64,000 bases of DNA from Acanthosepion esculentum (Eukaryota > Mollusca > Cephalopoda > Sepiida > Sepiidae). This document shows positions 10,055 through 21,855 of the stretch, in pieces. Within the stretch, counting starts at the first letter, position 1. Every line of letters starts with the position of its first letter. The translations under genes and the position numbers were made by a program. Below the pieces are notes generated by a model. The model was not told the origin of the DNA. It made no database searches and saw only the letters and a program-made list of their open reading frames with translations. Where the stretch lies: positions 61,552,254 through 61,616,253 of the forward strand of contig OZ038488.1 of the NCBI GenBank assembly GCA_964036315.1, read 5' to 3'.

Positions 10055-10133
10055 TCTCACACACAAACACACACAGACACACGCGTGCACGCGCACACAC
10101 ACACACGCACAACCAAAACACACACACACACAC

Positions 10134-10164
<31 letters not shown>
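10055..10164. repeat. (CA)-rich then (TA)n compound microsatellite
   Basis: Imperfect CA/CG-rich repeats up to about 10134, then TA repeat 10136-10164. Confidence 0.85.
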
Positions 10165-10167
<3 letters not shown>

Positions 10168-10321
10168 ATACGAGAAAGCGAAAATATTGGAATTATGACA
10201 CCACATTCTCTCGTGGGAATAAAGAGGAAGAAAATAGAAAGGAAGGTATGTGAGTGTGGATTTTTTGGAGTGGGGTGTAGAGTGTGGCATGAAAAGAATG
10301 ATGGATGCGCGCGAATAGCAT

Positions 10322-10334
10322 GTTGCCTGGCAAC
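10322..10334. promoter_or_regulatory. Perfect RFX X-box-like palindrome
   Basis: GTTGCC-T-GGCAAC is an exact match to the RFX (X-box) inverted-repeat consensus with a 1-nt spacer. It sits in a locally CpG-richer patch (about 10300-10460). There is no gene next to it in the window, so function is unproven and one such match in 64 kb may be chance. Confidence 0.3.
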
Positions 10335-10844
10335 AGGCGAGCCGGGTGCTGCTTGTAATTTGAGAAGTATGTCAATTCAGAGAAATGTCGTAACGACGAA
10401 GCTTTGAAAGCATTCCACCAAGAATTGGGCCGACCCGTACCGGTGTAAGCCAGGCAGGAGCAACATCATTGCCGAAATGAAAACTATTTAAATATCTGTG
10501 TCACTCGATTAGTTGTGAGTTGATAGTTTTATTTTATATTTTTTTTATTTCTTTTATATCTTTTATACATCCAGTTATTCTTATTTCTTAATATTTACGA
10601 AACTAACCAGAGTCTGACACAAGGCCATATGCGCAAAGCAGACTCAACTCTGTAAAGCAGTAATTAATTATTAAATAAACTTAATCATTGCCATTCTACA
10701 GCTGGGTCACTGGTAGTTACAAAGTTTACCATAGCCTCTAATGATAGATTTTTACGGATTATCAACCTATCGCCAGGAAATATTTTTATATCGTAAGAAT
10801 GTTTTTAGTAATAATGATTTATTCATACAAATCCTGTTAATTAA

Positions 10845-11075
10845 CCCATACTAGGGGGTAAAGAGGTGGATTCATACATTCCCAATGGTATTTGTGCGTA
10901 AGTGAATATAAAGAAGCCAACTAGAATCGGAGCACGCAAAGTCCGAGCTGTTATCCATAACACCACTCACATATTCAAGATTACAGCACTTGGTATTCTC
11001 AAGCGGCCACTGACCAAGCTCGACATTGCTTAACTTTGGTGATCGTACTGTAACTGGTGTTTAAACGTCATATGA
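10845..11075 (-). mobile_element. 5S-tRNA chimeric SINE (family S1)
   Basis: On the minus strand the element starts with a 5S rRNA-like head (about 11070-10985), then a decayed tRNA-like part, then the shared body GAATCCACCTCTTTAC. The 5S identity is clearest by comparison with the copies at 20500 and 30520. Confidence 0.6.
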
Positions 11076-11089
11076 CCATAAACCCTCTA

Positions 11090-12540
11090 ACGATAAAAAC
11101 TATAACCAATGGAAACCTGAAAAGCGAAAAGCTTAAATTGATGAACAGCTCAGCGAAGAGAAGCCCTCAATTGATGGATTCAGTTATAAGAAGCGTCAAC
11201 TGAGAAAAAAAACCGAAAGGAAAAAATCTCAGCTGAGGAAAAATTAGTCAGCAAAATATATCAGGTTAAGAAAACCAAATCTACAAGAAAATTCAATACA
11301 TGGGAACCTCATCTCTAAAACAAAAGGGCTGCCCTGATAAAATTCTCAGCGACAAGAATCTTCGACTGGTGAAAGCCTCGGGTATAAGGAATAAAAACCG
11401 CTGAACATATCTGCAACAACAAGTCTCAAAATATGAAAGCCTGAACTGCAAGAAGCAACGACCCAATGAAAAACAAATAAACAAGAAGCGTTAAACTGCA
11501 GAATGCCAAAATTACAATAACACGCAATTGATGAAAAGGTCAATTACAAGTACAGTAGCTGAGTGAAAGATTCACTTACAAAAACTCTCAATTGATGAAA
11601 GCCTCAATTACAAGGGCAGACAATTTACGGAAGACCGTATTACAAGAACACTCACTTGATGAACTCACCAATTACAAGAATACTCAATTGATGAAAGCCT
11701 CATTTTCAAAAATACTCAATTGATGAAAGCCTCATTTTCAAGAACACTCAATTGGTGAAGGCCTCATTTACAAGAATACTCACTTGATGAAGGCCTCATT
11801 TACAAGAATACTCAATTGACGAAGGCCTCAGTTACAAGAATACTCACTTGATGAAGGCCTCATTTACAAGAATACTCAATTGATGAAAGTATCATTTACA
11901 AGAACACTCACTTGATGAAGGCCTCAGTTACAAGAATACTCACTTGATGAAGGCCTCATTTACAAGAATACTCAATTGATGAAAGCCTCATTTTCAAGAA
12001 CACTCAATTGATGAAAGCCTCATTTACAAGCACACTCAATTGATGAAGTCCTCATTTACAAGAATACTCAATTGATGAAAGCCTCATTTACATGAACACT
12101 CAATTGGTGAAGGCCTCATTTACAAGAATACTCAATTGATGAAGGCCTCATTTACAAGAACACTCAATTGATGAAGGCCTCATTTACAATAATACTGAAT
12201 TGATGAAGGCCTCAGTTACAAGAACACTCACTTGATGAAGGCCTCATTTACAAGAATACTCAGTTGATGAAGGTCTCATTTGCAAGAACTCTCAATTGAT
12301 GAAAGCTTCATTTGTAAGAATTCTTATTTGACGAAAGCCTCAATTACACGAACTCTTAATTGATGAAATCTTCAGTTATAAGAATGGACAATTCGCGGGA
12401 GTCTCAATGAGAACGCTCAAGTGATGAAACCATTAATTTATAAGAACTCTTATTTGATGAAAGTTTCATTTACAAGAACAATCAATTAATGAATGTTTCA
12501 ATGACAATATCAATTGATTGATGAATAAACTAGAAGCCTC
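11090..12540. repeat. 32-bp minisatellite array
   Basis: Tandem units built on ACTCAATTGATGAA, GCCTCATTTACAAGAA with a 32-bp period. The centre (about 11640-12300) is most uniform and the edges are increasingly diverged, the usual pattern for an array homogenised from the middle. Period 32 is not a multiple of three, so it does not code. Roughly forty units including degenerate ones. Confidence 0.9.
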
Positions 12541-13150
12541 AATTGATAATATCTTCAACGAGTCTTCATTTGGCTGATAGAAACCTATACTGTCAGAAAC
12601 CTCGCATATTTGAGGCTTCAACTGATGTAAGGAATTATGTACACATCTTTGTGTTATTAACATAAACTAAACAAACACTATTTTTTGAAAAGATATTCGC
12701 TTATTTCTTGAACATTACAACATTCCGACAATAGTTTGCCCGACCAAATACAAAAACAAATTCAAACAGAAAGAGGAACAAAAGTCATTATCAAATTCTA
12801 GATAAGAGGGACCGAAGGGAACGCCCAAATATACTTACTGAAGGAAGATCTGAAACACGTTTACCTCATGAGCCACGGAGCTAAACCTTTGATCTTTGTT
12901 TTATGCAAGAAAATAGGTAAGCAGCGAACAGCGAAAGGAAAAGTGTACTGATAGGTGTTGTTGGTTCTTTTTTATGGATTCTTGCATTTCCTACCCGCAG
13001 GCGAACATATAAGGCCCTATGTGGGCACCCGCATATTATCGTGTGGATATCTGAATCTTGGTTACACTAAGAATGTACGCAAAAAGGAGAACAAAAGACC
13101 AAGTTATGTAGTCCGAATTTCTTGCCCATGATTTTGAAACCGACAAAATA
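12541..13150. other. No recognised feature
   Basis: Mixed-composition DNA. I see no gene, RNA or known repeat. Confidence 0.4.
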
Positions 13151-13154
13151 TGAT

Positions 13155-13880
13155 TGCTACGTTATATACACGTTATTATTAATAATTATAATAAGTATAT
13201 AATCATTAATTATATAATCAATAATTATAATTATAAGTATATAATTATACAATTATATGTAATTATATAATATATATAATATATATGTTATATAATATAT
13301 AATATTGATTATATAACTATATATAATATATATATATAATATATAATATATATATAATATATACAATATAATATATATATATATAACTATTGATGACATA
13401 ATTATTAATTATATAATTATTATTAATAATTATATTAATTATAATATAATTATATAATCAATAATTATAATTATATAATTTTAACGTATATAAATATAAT
13501 TATATAATATGCAATATATATATAATATATTATATAATATATAATATTGATTATATAATATATAATATATATGTAATATATAATATATATATATAATATA
13601 TATATATTATATATAATTCTTGACTATATTATTATTATTAATAATATTGTTTATAATAATAATTATATAATCAACAATTATATTTATAATTATAATTATA
13701 TAATTATAATGTATATAAATATAATATATTATATAATATATTATATAATATATATATATATATAAATATAATTATATAATTATATAATTACTTAATTATA
13801 ATAAAATAATTATATAAACGATAATTAATGGTTATATAATAATAATTGTAATAATAATAATTATATTATTATTAATTTGT
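13155..13880. repeat. Degenerate AT-rich block
   Basis: About 700 bases of imperfect ATAATTATAT and TATAAT units with many local palindromes and almost no G or C. No unit has a clean period. Confidence 0.85.
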
Positions 13881-14580
13881 GATTTTCTGAATTTAAGAGA
13901 TTTATGTTCAATCGTCAATAATCGAACGGTCAAGAAATAATCCTTACCTATCCTCGTTTTTTTTATTTAATCAATTTATCCGAAGGAAGGCGATAAGGCC
14001 ACTAAGGCGCAAAAGAGCTAATGAAAGTGAAAGAGAAAGAAAGGTTTTTAGTAAGAACTGGAAACCCAATTCTAAAGAGTTGACAATGGATGAATATTTA
14101 CTTCTGTTTAAATGATGGGGGAAGAGTGTAAACCCGATGATTGGTGAACCTGTCTATTCCACATAATCCTCACTTTTTTTCATTCATGTCACACACATGT
14201 CATACTTACCATATTAACAGTATCTCTATATTTTGTATGGCTCCCGAGCGTTGATTTGGAAAGCTTTCGTATGATATGGATGTAAGCTTAACCATTACTC
14301 ATGCAAAATTTTTTTAATCAAATTATCTCTTAAATGACCGCAGGCTATAATTTTACATCTTCAGAAATCTAATATCCCTAACAGTATATGATCTATGCTA
14401 GTCGATACCACTAGGATCTTATAGAAATTTAATTTCGAACACAGGTTCCAAATTCCTGGTGCATTTATAAATATAAAAATATATATTAATTGTTCCTTCA
14501 AACTTTGTTTTATACTATAAGGTTATCAGACATCCATTTAACATAATACTGATATCTCGTTTTTAATTATCTTGTTATAT
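13881..14580. other. No recognised feature
   Basis: AT-rich DNA with no recognisable gene or repeat. Confidence 0.4.
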
Positions 14581-14581
14581 G

Positions 14582-15035
14582 ATGCGTACGTGGCCGAGTG
14601 TTTAGAACGTTCACATTCTGACCATGAGATCCGGGTTCGAATCTAACCATGGTCGATTTGTCAGGAAGGAAACTACCTGATATTCTTGGACTGGAGGGAT
14701 CGATCCCAGAGTGCAGCACATTTGGAATGTGCCTGAAAACCATACCACAGGTTGACTCAAGCCTTGTGAGTAAAATTGGGTAGACGGAACCCTCGAGGGG
14801 CGCCGACAGCTGGGCACAAGTCATCGAGGCCGGGGGCTTGAGCGTGCTAGCCTTGTTCATATTATTCATCACGCTAGAAACAGTAACTAAGCTTTGTTCC
14901 GCATAGTTGCAATATAAACCACAGATGGGCTCTCTTGGTGTTGAATAAACACAAATGCGCCTGAGAAAGCGTCTGCAATAGGGATTGGCTAGCAACCCTA
15001 GTAGACGGGTATTGTCGAATACGAGTAGCCAGATA
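14582..15035 (+). mobile_element. Long tRNA-headed SINE (family S3)
   Basis: Begins with a tRNA-like head: A box TGGCCGAGTGTTTAGAA at about 14590 and B box GGGTTCGAATC near 14633, then a body of nearly 400 bp ending near GAATACGAGTAGCC. An inverted copy lies at about 19590-20052. The open frames here and there are shared by homology, not coding. Confidence 0.75.
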
Positions 15036-15324
15036 TATCTTGTTAAAATCCGGGAGTTATTTCTGTTTATTATATGATTGAAAAATAAATAAAATATTGA
15101 ACTGACTGGACAATCACATCATGTCTGAAGAAGAAAACTGAAGATATGCCTCTAGTAACGTACACTGAGAATAAGATTGATATAAATGTAAATGTTTCAT
15201 CTTATCAGAATAAATTTCGTAATTTTACAAAATAAATATTCTATCAGAAGGAGATAGTTGAAATTTCGGAGATACAATGAATAAAGAGGGCTTCGAAAAT
15301 GTAAAACTTATTACTTTCCTAATT

Positions 15325-15434
15325 TAGATTATAGAGCTTAAGAAAATCTATACCGGATCACGTTCCTAACCATTACTTGACAGCAAAGTTTTCCTACATG
15401 AAAGTGTGTGTGCGTAGGCGCATATAAGTGTCTG
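15325..15434. repeat. Direct repeat, copy 1
   Basis: Matches 15651-15757: both have TAGCTTAAGA-like or GAGCTTAAGA starts, CTATACC, and CCTACATGAAAGTGTGTGTG. A purine-rich stretch lies between the copies. Confidence 0.7.
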
Positions 15435-15590
15435 AAAAAGAAGAGAAAAATAAAAGAAGAAAAAGAAGACAAATGAAAGGAAAAAAGAAGACAGAAGAAA
15501 AAAGAAGAAAAGAGAAGGAAAAGAAAAAAGGAAAAAAGAAAGAGAAAAAGGAAAAAGGAATACGAAAAAAGAAAAGAAGAAAGCAATGGG
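15435..15590. repeat. Polypurine low-complexity tract
   Basis: Plus strand almost entirely A and G (AAAGAAG-type units). Confidence 0.85.
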
Positions 15591-15650
15591 AGATTTTTAT
15601 ATTTTAAATAGATAATAAATTTACAAAAATAAGAAGAATCATTTTCAAAA

Positions 15651-15757
15651 TGTAGGTTATATAGCTTAAGAATAGCTATACCAGACTACGTTCGTAGCCA
15701 TTACACGAGTATAAAGCCTTCCTACATGAAAGTGTGTGTGTGTGTGCAGGCGCGTAT
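15651..15757. repeat. Direct repeat, copy 2
   Basis: Second copy of the repeat at 15325-15434, ending in a longer GT tract. Confidence 0.7.
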
Positions 15758-16056
15758 TAGTGTCTGTATTTGCCTGGACATCTGTAAGAACGACAATTAC
15801 CAATACATACACAAAACAAAACTGAATATCAAAACATTTTGTTATATACGCAAAAAAAAACAACAAAAAGACACTTGAATGCATAACTGTCAGTAGCAAT
15901 ACAAATATACAAACCCGTGACCAACACTAACGTTTCCGACGGACCTTGGTGCCTGGATAACTGACAATTCTTTTCTGAGTTTAATTTCGACTGAAACTCA
16001 ATGATCTAGAGTTAAAATTTTCTCTTGAATATCGGATTACGGTCATATCACATTGA

Positions 16057-16400
16057 AACACCGATTCTTGTACGACCACCGAGGATAAGCAACGTAGTGC
16101 CTAGACAGTACCTGGAAGACTAACCGCTTGGGAATGCCAGTTGTTATAAATTGGATATGCAGATGCTGTAGGGGATAACGGCTGGAAATTGAAGAGCTGA
16201 GTTTCAATTCCTGTCGGGTTCGTTATATTTACTTATGCAGAAATATCCTTGAGAATTGTATGAATCCACCTCTACACCGCTGCTAGGAGGACTTGTATCA
16301 GGAAACCATTATTATTTTTTTCAAAAAATTCTTACAAACTAAAAAAAAATTTCTGACGTATTTAAAGCAAAAGATTGATAAGTCGTAAAGAACAACCCAA
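16057..16400 (+). mobile_element. 5S-tRNA chimeric SINE (family S1)
   Basis: A 5S rRNA-like head (CCGAGGATAAGCAACG, then AGTACCTGGAAGACTAACCGC and GGGAATGCCAG) is followed by a tRNA-like part with B box GAGTTTCAATTCC, the S1 body and a tail with AGATTGATAAGTCGTAAAG that is shared with 30815-30855. It follows the order of 5S helices, so 5S origin is well supported. Confidence 0.7.
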
Positions 16401-16597
16401 TCAATAAATTAATTCATTGAATATTTTGTAGATCCTGGAAAAACAAAAGTCAAGAAAACCGTTTAAATCCCCACGGAATAATTAAAAACGCGGAATATTG
16501 AACAATGCAATCGAAACATAAGCATTGCTATACATTGTTTCCGCTTTTATTTCAAAGGATAGGAATGTGATCATTTTTAAAAATTATTTTAATGAAT

Positions 16598-17075
16598 TCA
16601 CCTCAAACAAGCCAATGAAGCCACTAAGATGTAAGGGGTTCCTGTGTGAAATTATATGCCAAAAATTAAACATTAATGAGAGAGAGGGCAATAAAAGAAG
16701 AGAAATCAGGAAGACAAAAGATATAGATTGATATTGCATTTTTATTTTTAAAGATCAAAGTTGACCGGGAAGCAAGAAGCCGGAAGAGAATTCCACAAAC
16801 GAGAAGTGCGATAGAAGAAACTGTTAGCATAGAACTTACGGTTGCATCTAATCAATTCGACGGTAAAATGATGAGACCTTGCAGCCAATCTAGTACTGCG
16901 CTTAAATTCATAAAGTCTAGGTAATATAGAGGAAATTTCATCAGAACAATTCCGATGAAAGTATTTATAGAAAAGACACAGGGAAGCTATTTTAAGGTGG
17001 TGGGAAAGGGACTGAATCCGGGATGCCAGGTCAGGACCAATAACATTGCAGATTCTTCTTTTGCTTTTATCAAAT
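16598..17075 (-). pseudogene. LINE-B reverse transcriptase 3' end relic
   Basis: Minus-strand fragments read DKSKRRICNVIGPDLASRIQ, ASLCLFYKYFHRNCSDE and then YRTSRLWNSLPASCF. These match the C-terminal tail of LINE-B at 47.2-47.8 kb. It retains the shared 3' end (plus-strand reading GCCAATGAAGCCACTAAG). Several stops. Its upstream end runs into a (CT)n(TA)n tract. Confidence 0.75.
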
Positions 17076-17090
17076 CTCTCTCTCTCTCTC

Positions 17091-17170
<80 letters not shown>

Positions 17171-17175
17171 TGTAT
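17073..17175. repeat. (CT)n, (TA)n and (TGTA)n compound microsatellite
   Basis: CT repeat to 17090, TA repeat 17095-17143, then TGTA units to 17175. Confidence 0.95.
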
Positions 17176-17189
17176 CAGGTGCAACAGAT

Positions 17190-17410
17190 CAGATGTGCCA
17201 GCAATATTTAAGCCCTGAAATTCATATCCATTGTTGGCGTAGCGGCTCGGATTGAGAGCCGAGTTCAAATTCCAGTCGGATCTATTACATTCACTTACGT
17301 GCTAATACCCTTGGGAAAGATATGAATCCTCTTATCCCCGCACCAGCTATGGGCAAATAGGTAAATAACCGGTCAGACAGTTGCGTGCCAACCGGTCTAG
17401 GAGAAAGTAA
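17190..17410 (+). mobile_element. tRNA-part SINE (family S1)
   Basis: tRNA-like head GTTGGCGTAGCGGCTCGG then B box GAGTTCAAATTCCAG and the body TATGAATCCTC and AGCTATGGGCAAATAG. The 5S part is degraded or missing. Confidence 0.7.
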
Positions 17411-18969
17411 CTCTGAATTCGAAACTGTATGTAGCGCATCTAACGAAAGGATCATACGCATTGGCTCGATGATCCCGATGATGGTCTAGCTTGGCTTGTT
17501 CAATCTAAGTCGATTGATATTAATTTTGCTGTTTAAGAAAATAGAGCAGGGTGGTTCACTCAAACGCGTGAAATATCTATCTATTTTATCTATCTATCTG
17601 TAATAATGCATAAAAAAGAACTTACGATTGTATCTTGACATTTCAGCTGATGAGACCTTAGTGGTTCATTTAGAATTGAAGTCCTTGACTCGAGCTTAAT
17701 GATTTCCACCAGATAATATTTATCAACCTAATTCGTATTTTTCTTATTTTTGCGGAATAACAATGTATGTGTAAGAGGTTTTTTTTCCTGATAGTTTTTC
17801 GTTTTGTCATGCCCAAAGAACCAAAGAAAATTAACTTGCCACTTCAAAGTCGACTCTATTGAATTCATTTCGTTCCTTCCAATACTGGTAGCTATTTTTG
17901 AAAAATTATTTATGAAATGCGAAATTACGTTTGAAATTCCCTATCGTGATAAGATGTTTTCTTCTTTAATTTTTTATGTTTCCCTTTAAGGAGATACGTT
18001 ATATATATTTATAGATTTTATGATATACCATGCGGCAACACGTGCTTATATCTGATAACTTAAGAGATTGTATTTTAGAAAGTTATAAAAAAAAGTTTAA
18101 GAATATAAAAAAAAAAGAAAAGAAATCTACTTGTTTATTTGAACATTAAACTGACATACGAGTGGGTGCTGAAAGTCTTCGACCCGACAAAGAACACTTC
18201 GCCATAAAAGTCTCATACTTGCACAGAGTTTAGGGGGTTAATCCTGACAAGGTCTTTCCGCACCTCTTTTTATATATATATATAGATGCAGGGCTGGTGC
18301 TAGGGTATGCTCCACTCAGGAAACGTTGATACGGGGCCTCCCTCTCTACTACATGTCGACTTCAAAGTTTCCCATTCTGAGGGCCACAAACCCTCGAAGG
18401 ATAATTAGTGGGGGGAAAGGCAGCGCTTTTTTTTAAATTTCCAAAAATCAGGGAATTATCCAATTCAAATGAAAATTTCAGTACATATCCATTATTTAAT
18501 TTTATAAAGAATAAGATTTTTTATTAAAAAAATCTGAGAAAATGTTATTTTTTGTCGTAACCCCAATATTTTCATGACTAAATTTTATTCGAAAAGAAAT
18601 GTTGAAGTGTTTTGTTTTTACATTTCCATAAAGATTAATCGTCGACGCATTTCCGCTAAAAAAATTTTACAAAGATTCCAACACAACACAAACGGGATTG
18701 TTTTAAAATTTGTTTTAAAAATTAGTATTTCAGTTTTCTGAAAAAAAATGTCATGTGTTGAAATCTTTAAACATTTTTATTATTTAAGCAACCATTTTCT
18801 CGGTTTGCTCTTTCTAGAAATGTAAAAAATAGGGACTAGAAATGTTATTTTAATTACTAGCCGTGAATTGTTGTTTAGTATCATTAAGTTAATAATTTTA
18901 AGTAAAAAAAAAAGTCTGAGATCGTCCTTAGAGGATGATCTCGGATTAAAAAATTATTTTACCGAGATA
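17411..18969. other. Mostly unrecognised AT-rich DNA
   Basis: Around 18285-18430 a more GC-rich patch (GCAGGGCTGGTGCTAGG and GAGGGCCACAAACCC) looks like a dispersed repeat, but I cannot name it. The rest shows nothing. Confidence 0.35.
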
Positions 18970-19106
18970 TACAGTGTAACCCGGATATAAGAGCGATTTT
19001 ATCTGGTCCAAAATTAGAGCCTGTGTTAATGTATATATAATAGACCAAACCCGGATATAAGAGAAACCCGGCCCCTACAACTCTCTTATATCCGGGTTAC
19101 ACTGTA
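18970..19106. mobile_element. MITE with CAGTGTAACCCGG termini
   Basis: Ends CAGTGTAACCCGGATATAAG and its inverted form are flanked by TA on each side (18970-18971 and 19105-19106), so the element is 18972-19104, 133 bp. TA duplications and CAGTG ends fit a pogo/Tigger-type Tc1-mariner MITE. A second copy is at 41147-41333. Confidence 0.75.
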
Positions 19107-19589
19107 TTACCCTCTTAACTGATCAGAAAGAAAATTACAATTTAAAAAAATAAGCGTTATCGCCCAGTTCCCCAGTAGTCATGGAGCACCCACGCGGTGA
19201 AGAGGTTCTTATTGTAGCTGATGATTGACAATATAACTCAGGCATAAAACAAAACGCTATTGAAACTAGCCCTTTTGAGGCTCCAACCTAGTTGGGAGTC
19301 CCTGTGTAGGACGCACCGCACCGGTCATTTAGATACACAATGTATATTATTAGTTGATGACTGACAATATAACGTCAGTTACAAATAATTCTTAAAAATG
19401 GCGGATGACCATAAAACGGTGCTAAAAAAAGTGGCAGAGGTCCAAAAAACGGACTTGCAATGATGCATGCATAGATTTAGACACCCACAGGGCCAAACTC
19501 ATATAAAACGAAATAGCTCAATGAAATATATAATGCTAGTTCTCATGATGCAAAGAGTTATCAAGAAATGTTTAAGAGAGTATAGTATA

Positions 19590-20052
19590 GCTGGCCATTC
19601 GTATTAGAGAATACTCGTCTACTAGGGCGGCTAGCCAATCCCTATTGCAGACGCTTGTTCAGGCACATTTGGGTTTATTCAACACCCACAGAGCCGACCT
19701 GTGGTTTATACTGCAACTATGCTGAGAAGACTTTAGTTACAATTTCTGGGAAAGAACGTGTTATCTAGCATGATCAACAATTTCAACAAGGGCAGCACGC
19801 TCAAGTCCTCGGCCACGATGACGTGACTTCGTGCTAACACAGCTACCGAGGGTTCCATCTACCCAATTCCACTTACAAAACTTGGTTCAACCCGTGGTAT
19901 GGTTTTCAGGCACTTTCCAAAGACGCCGCACGCTGGGATCGTCCCCCTCCAGTCAGATATCATCAGGAAGTTTTCTTCCTGACAAATCGACCATGGTGAG
20001 ATTCGAACTCGGGATTCATGGTCAGAATGCGAACGTTCTAATAACGTTCCCA
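19590..20052 (-). mobile_element. Long tRNA-headed SINE (family S3)
   Basis: Reverse-oriented copy of the element at 14582-15035. Its tRNA-like B box lies near 19998-20008 and the body runs leftward to about 19590. The frame giving PSTQFHLQNLVQPVVWFSGT is homologous sequence, not a gene. Confidence 0.75.
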
Positions 20053-20499
20053 TTAAAAGAGTAAAATTAAACGGCGTCTTCAGACACTGTTAGCGTATTT
20101 TTGTCTCTAAGGCAATAGCTGCGTGAGGCTAACAATAATAAAATGCTCACCACCAGTAATATTCGGAAGTGTCTTGGAGAATCTTTTATCTCCATATCAA
20201 GGTAAGACACTGAAAATAAAATAGTCACAATCAGCGTAGAACGAGAAGAAAAGAAAACACTTAAAAGTTCGTAGACCTTTTGCAAATGTTCGCCTACATA
20301 AATCAGGTTTTAGAAATCATTTTTCTTATCAGGTGATTAATTTTTTTACAGCGAGATATTTGAATAAAGAAAGAATCTGTTTAGTTGTTCTATCTTAGCG
20401 GCATATTAATACCTCTATGGGTTATTTAATACCGAAATTTAAGTATTTTTATGCAATTTCTTTTTTAGAGATAATAATTGTTTTAGTGATACAAGACTT
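20053..20499. other. No recognised feature
   Basis: AT-rich DNA without a recognisable gene or repeat. Confidence 0.4.
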
Positions 20500-20795
20500 A
20501 CTAATTACCCATAGCTGGGGGTGGGGAGAGAGAAGAGATGGATTCATACCTTTCCTAAGGGTATGGGGACATAATTAAATAGAACGAACCTAAAGGGAAT
20601 TGGGACTCGGCTCTCCAATTAACAATTCCGAGTCTTTACACCACCCGCACGCATCGAAGCTCGCAGCAACTAGTATTCCCTTAGCGGTCACCCATCTAGG
20701 TACTAACCAAGCTGGACGTTTCTTAACTTCGGTGATCGTACGGGAACCGGTGTTTCAGCGTGATGTGGTTGTTAGCCAAGAAAGAATTAACCATC
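20500..20795 (-). mobile_element. 5S-tRNA chimeric SINE (family S1), clearest 5S head
   Basis: Read on the minus strand the head (about 20785-20665) follows 5S rRNA: its plus-strand complement has AGTATTCCCTTAGCGGTCAC, CTAGGTACTAACCAAGCTGG and TTAACTTCGGTGATCGTACG, which line up with the reverse complement of animal 5S. After it come the tRNA-like part (GAGAGCCGAGTCCCAATTCC) and the S1 body. Class known as SINE3 or 5S/tRNA chimeric. The family name is unknown to me. Confidence 0.8.
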
Positions 20796-21215
20796 AAGCC
20801 AAACAGCACTGTACTCTCGGGTACGTATTTCAGTAGGAATATAATCCACTAATCTTCCTTTATTATCTATTAAACTTAGGAACTTATATAACCGGGTGGC
20901 ATAATAAAGAAACACTTCAAAATTATGGAAACGGCCCCCCAAAGCTGGAGCTGTCGTCGTGGGTAAAGGAATCATTTGTGATTGCTATCAAGTGTGACAA
21001 ACACTAGCTTTCTCATCAACAACAGGTTAGGTTTAAGGCCCCAAGTGATAATAGGCGAGTGACTATTATTAAATTGTTTCGTAAATGTGCTGATTTTGTA
21101 AGTTTGTGTTTTATCACCGCGTATCAGGAAGGTTAATTAAGAATAAGCTGGGTTATCCATAGACAGCTGTACAGTTCGTAATTCTTTGAACGTTACCCGG
21201 ATCGACTACTACCTG

Positions 21216-21300
21216 ATGAATATACAACGGCCGGATATACAACGACCGGATATACAACGACCGGATATACAACGACCGAAACAGTGTGATAACAACAATA
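21216..21300 (+). ncRNA. Hammerhead-like motif with tandemly expanded stem II
   Basis: CTGATGA (21214-21220 region) and GAAAC (about 21278-21282) are separated by four tandem 15-bp units ATATACAACGACCGG (the first with GGCC). After GAAAC comes AGTGTGATAACAACA, as in the F6 family at 34.9-35.4 and 41.7 kb. Cleavage position 17 would be G, so it should be inactive. Confidence 0.4.
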
Positions 21301-21766
21301 AATTTGAGGACAACAGTTCGTATGTAAATAATGTAAATACTATAGGAAAAAATTGAGCCGGGGTTAAAAATGAATAGGCTTCGAGTAGGTTAAAGTTCTA
21401 AAACATACAGCCAATGTGGTGCGTGTTTCGGGTTTTTACGATAAGGGAAAAAGCTTTTGGGGAACTTATCGAAAGACTTAATTTGAATATTATGGCAGCT
21501 TTATTTGTATTTATTTCAATGCTATAAAAAATTAAAGTACACGTAAAATTTCATTTTGACCGTTATAAATAACGTCAGTTTGTGTGATTTCAAATTGAAT
21601 CCACCAAACGAAGAACTGGATTTAGCCAAAAGTAATTAAAGGAATACACAATACAAAATCCATGAAACTAATGTAGCAATAATGGAAACTTATATTTAAA
21701 AAAAATGAACTTTGGTAACTTTACCGTTTATATATAAAAACTAATTATAATATAATGTAAAATATG

Positions 21767-21768
<2 letters not shown>

Positions 21769-21852
<84 letters not shown>
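21769..21852. repeat. (AT)n microsatellite
   Basis: Pure AT tract preceded by the arm CTAATTATAATATAATG (about 21741 on), which recurs twice near 22.2-22.4 kb. Confidence 0.9.

Positions 21853-21855
<3 letters not shown>

Noticed and set aside
11600..12300. CRISPR-like array of regular repeats
   Set aside because: Units are contiguous 32-bp tandem copies with no unique spacers, in eukaryotic repeat DNA. It is a minisatellite.
11600..12300. Box C/D snoRNA-like motif (TTGATGAA) in every minisatellite unit
   Set aside because: No D box (CTGA) at a fixed place and no terminal stem. The match comes from the repeat unit itself.
14582..14660. Functional tRNA gene
   Set aside because: A and B boxes are present but no full cloverleaf or terminator at the right distance, and the sequence continues into a repeated SINE body with a second copy at 19.6-20.05 kb.
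20660..20790. 5S rRNA gene
   Set aside because: Only a diverged 5S-like segment joined to a tRNA-like SINE part, repeated at several loci. Not a gene.
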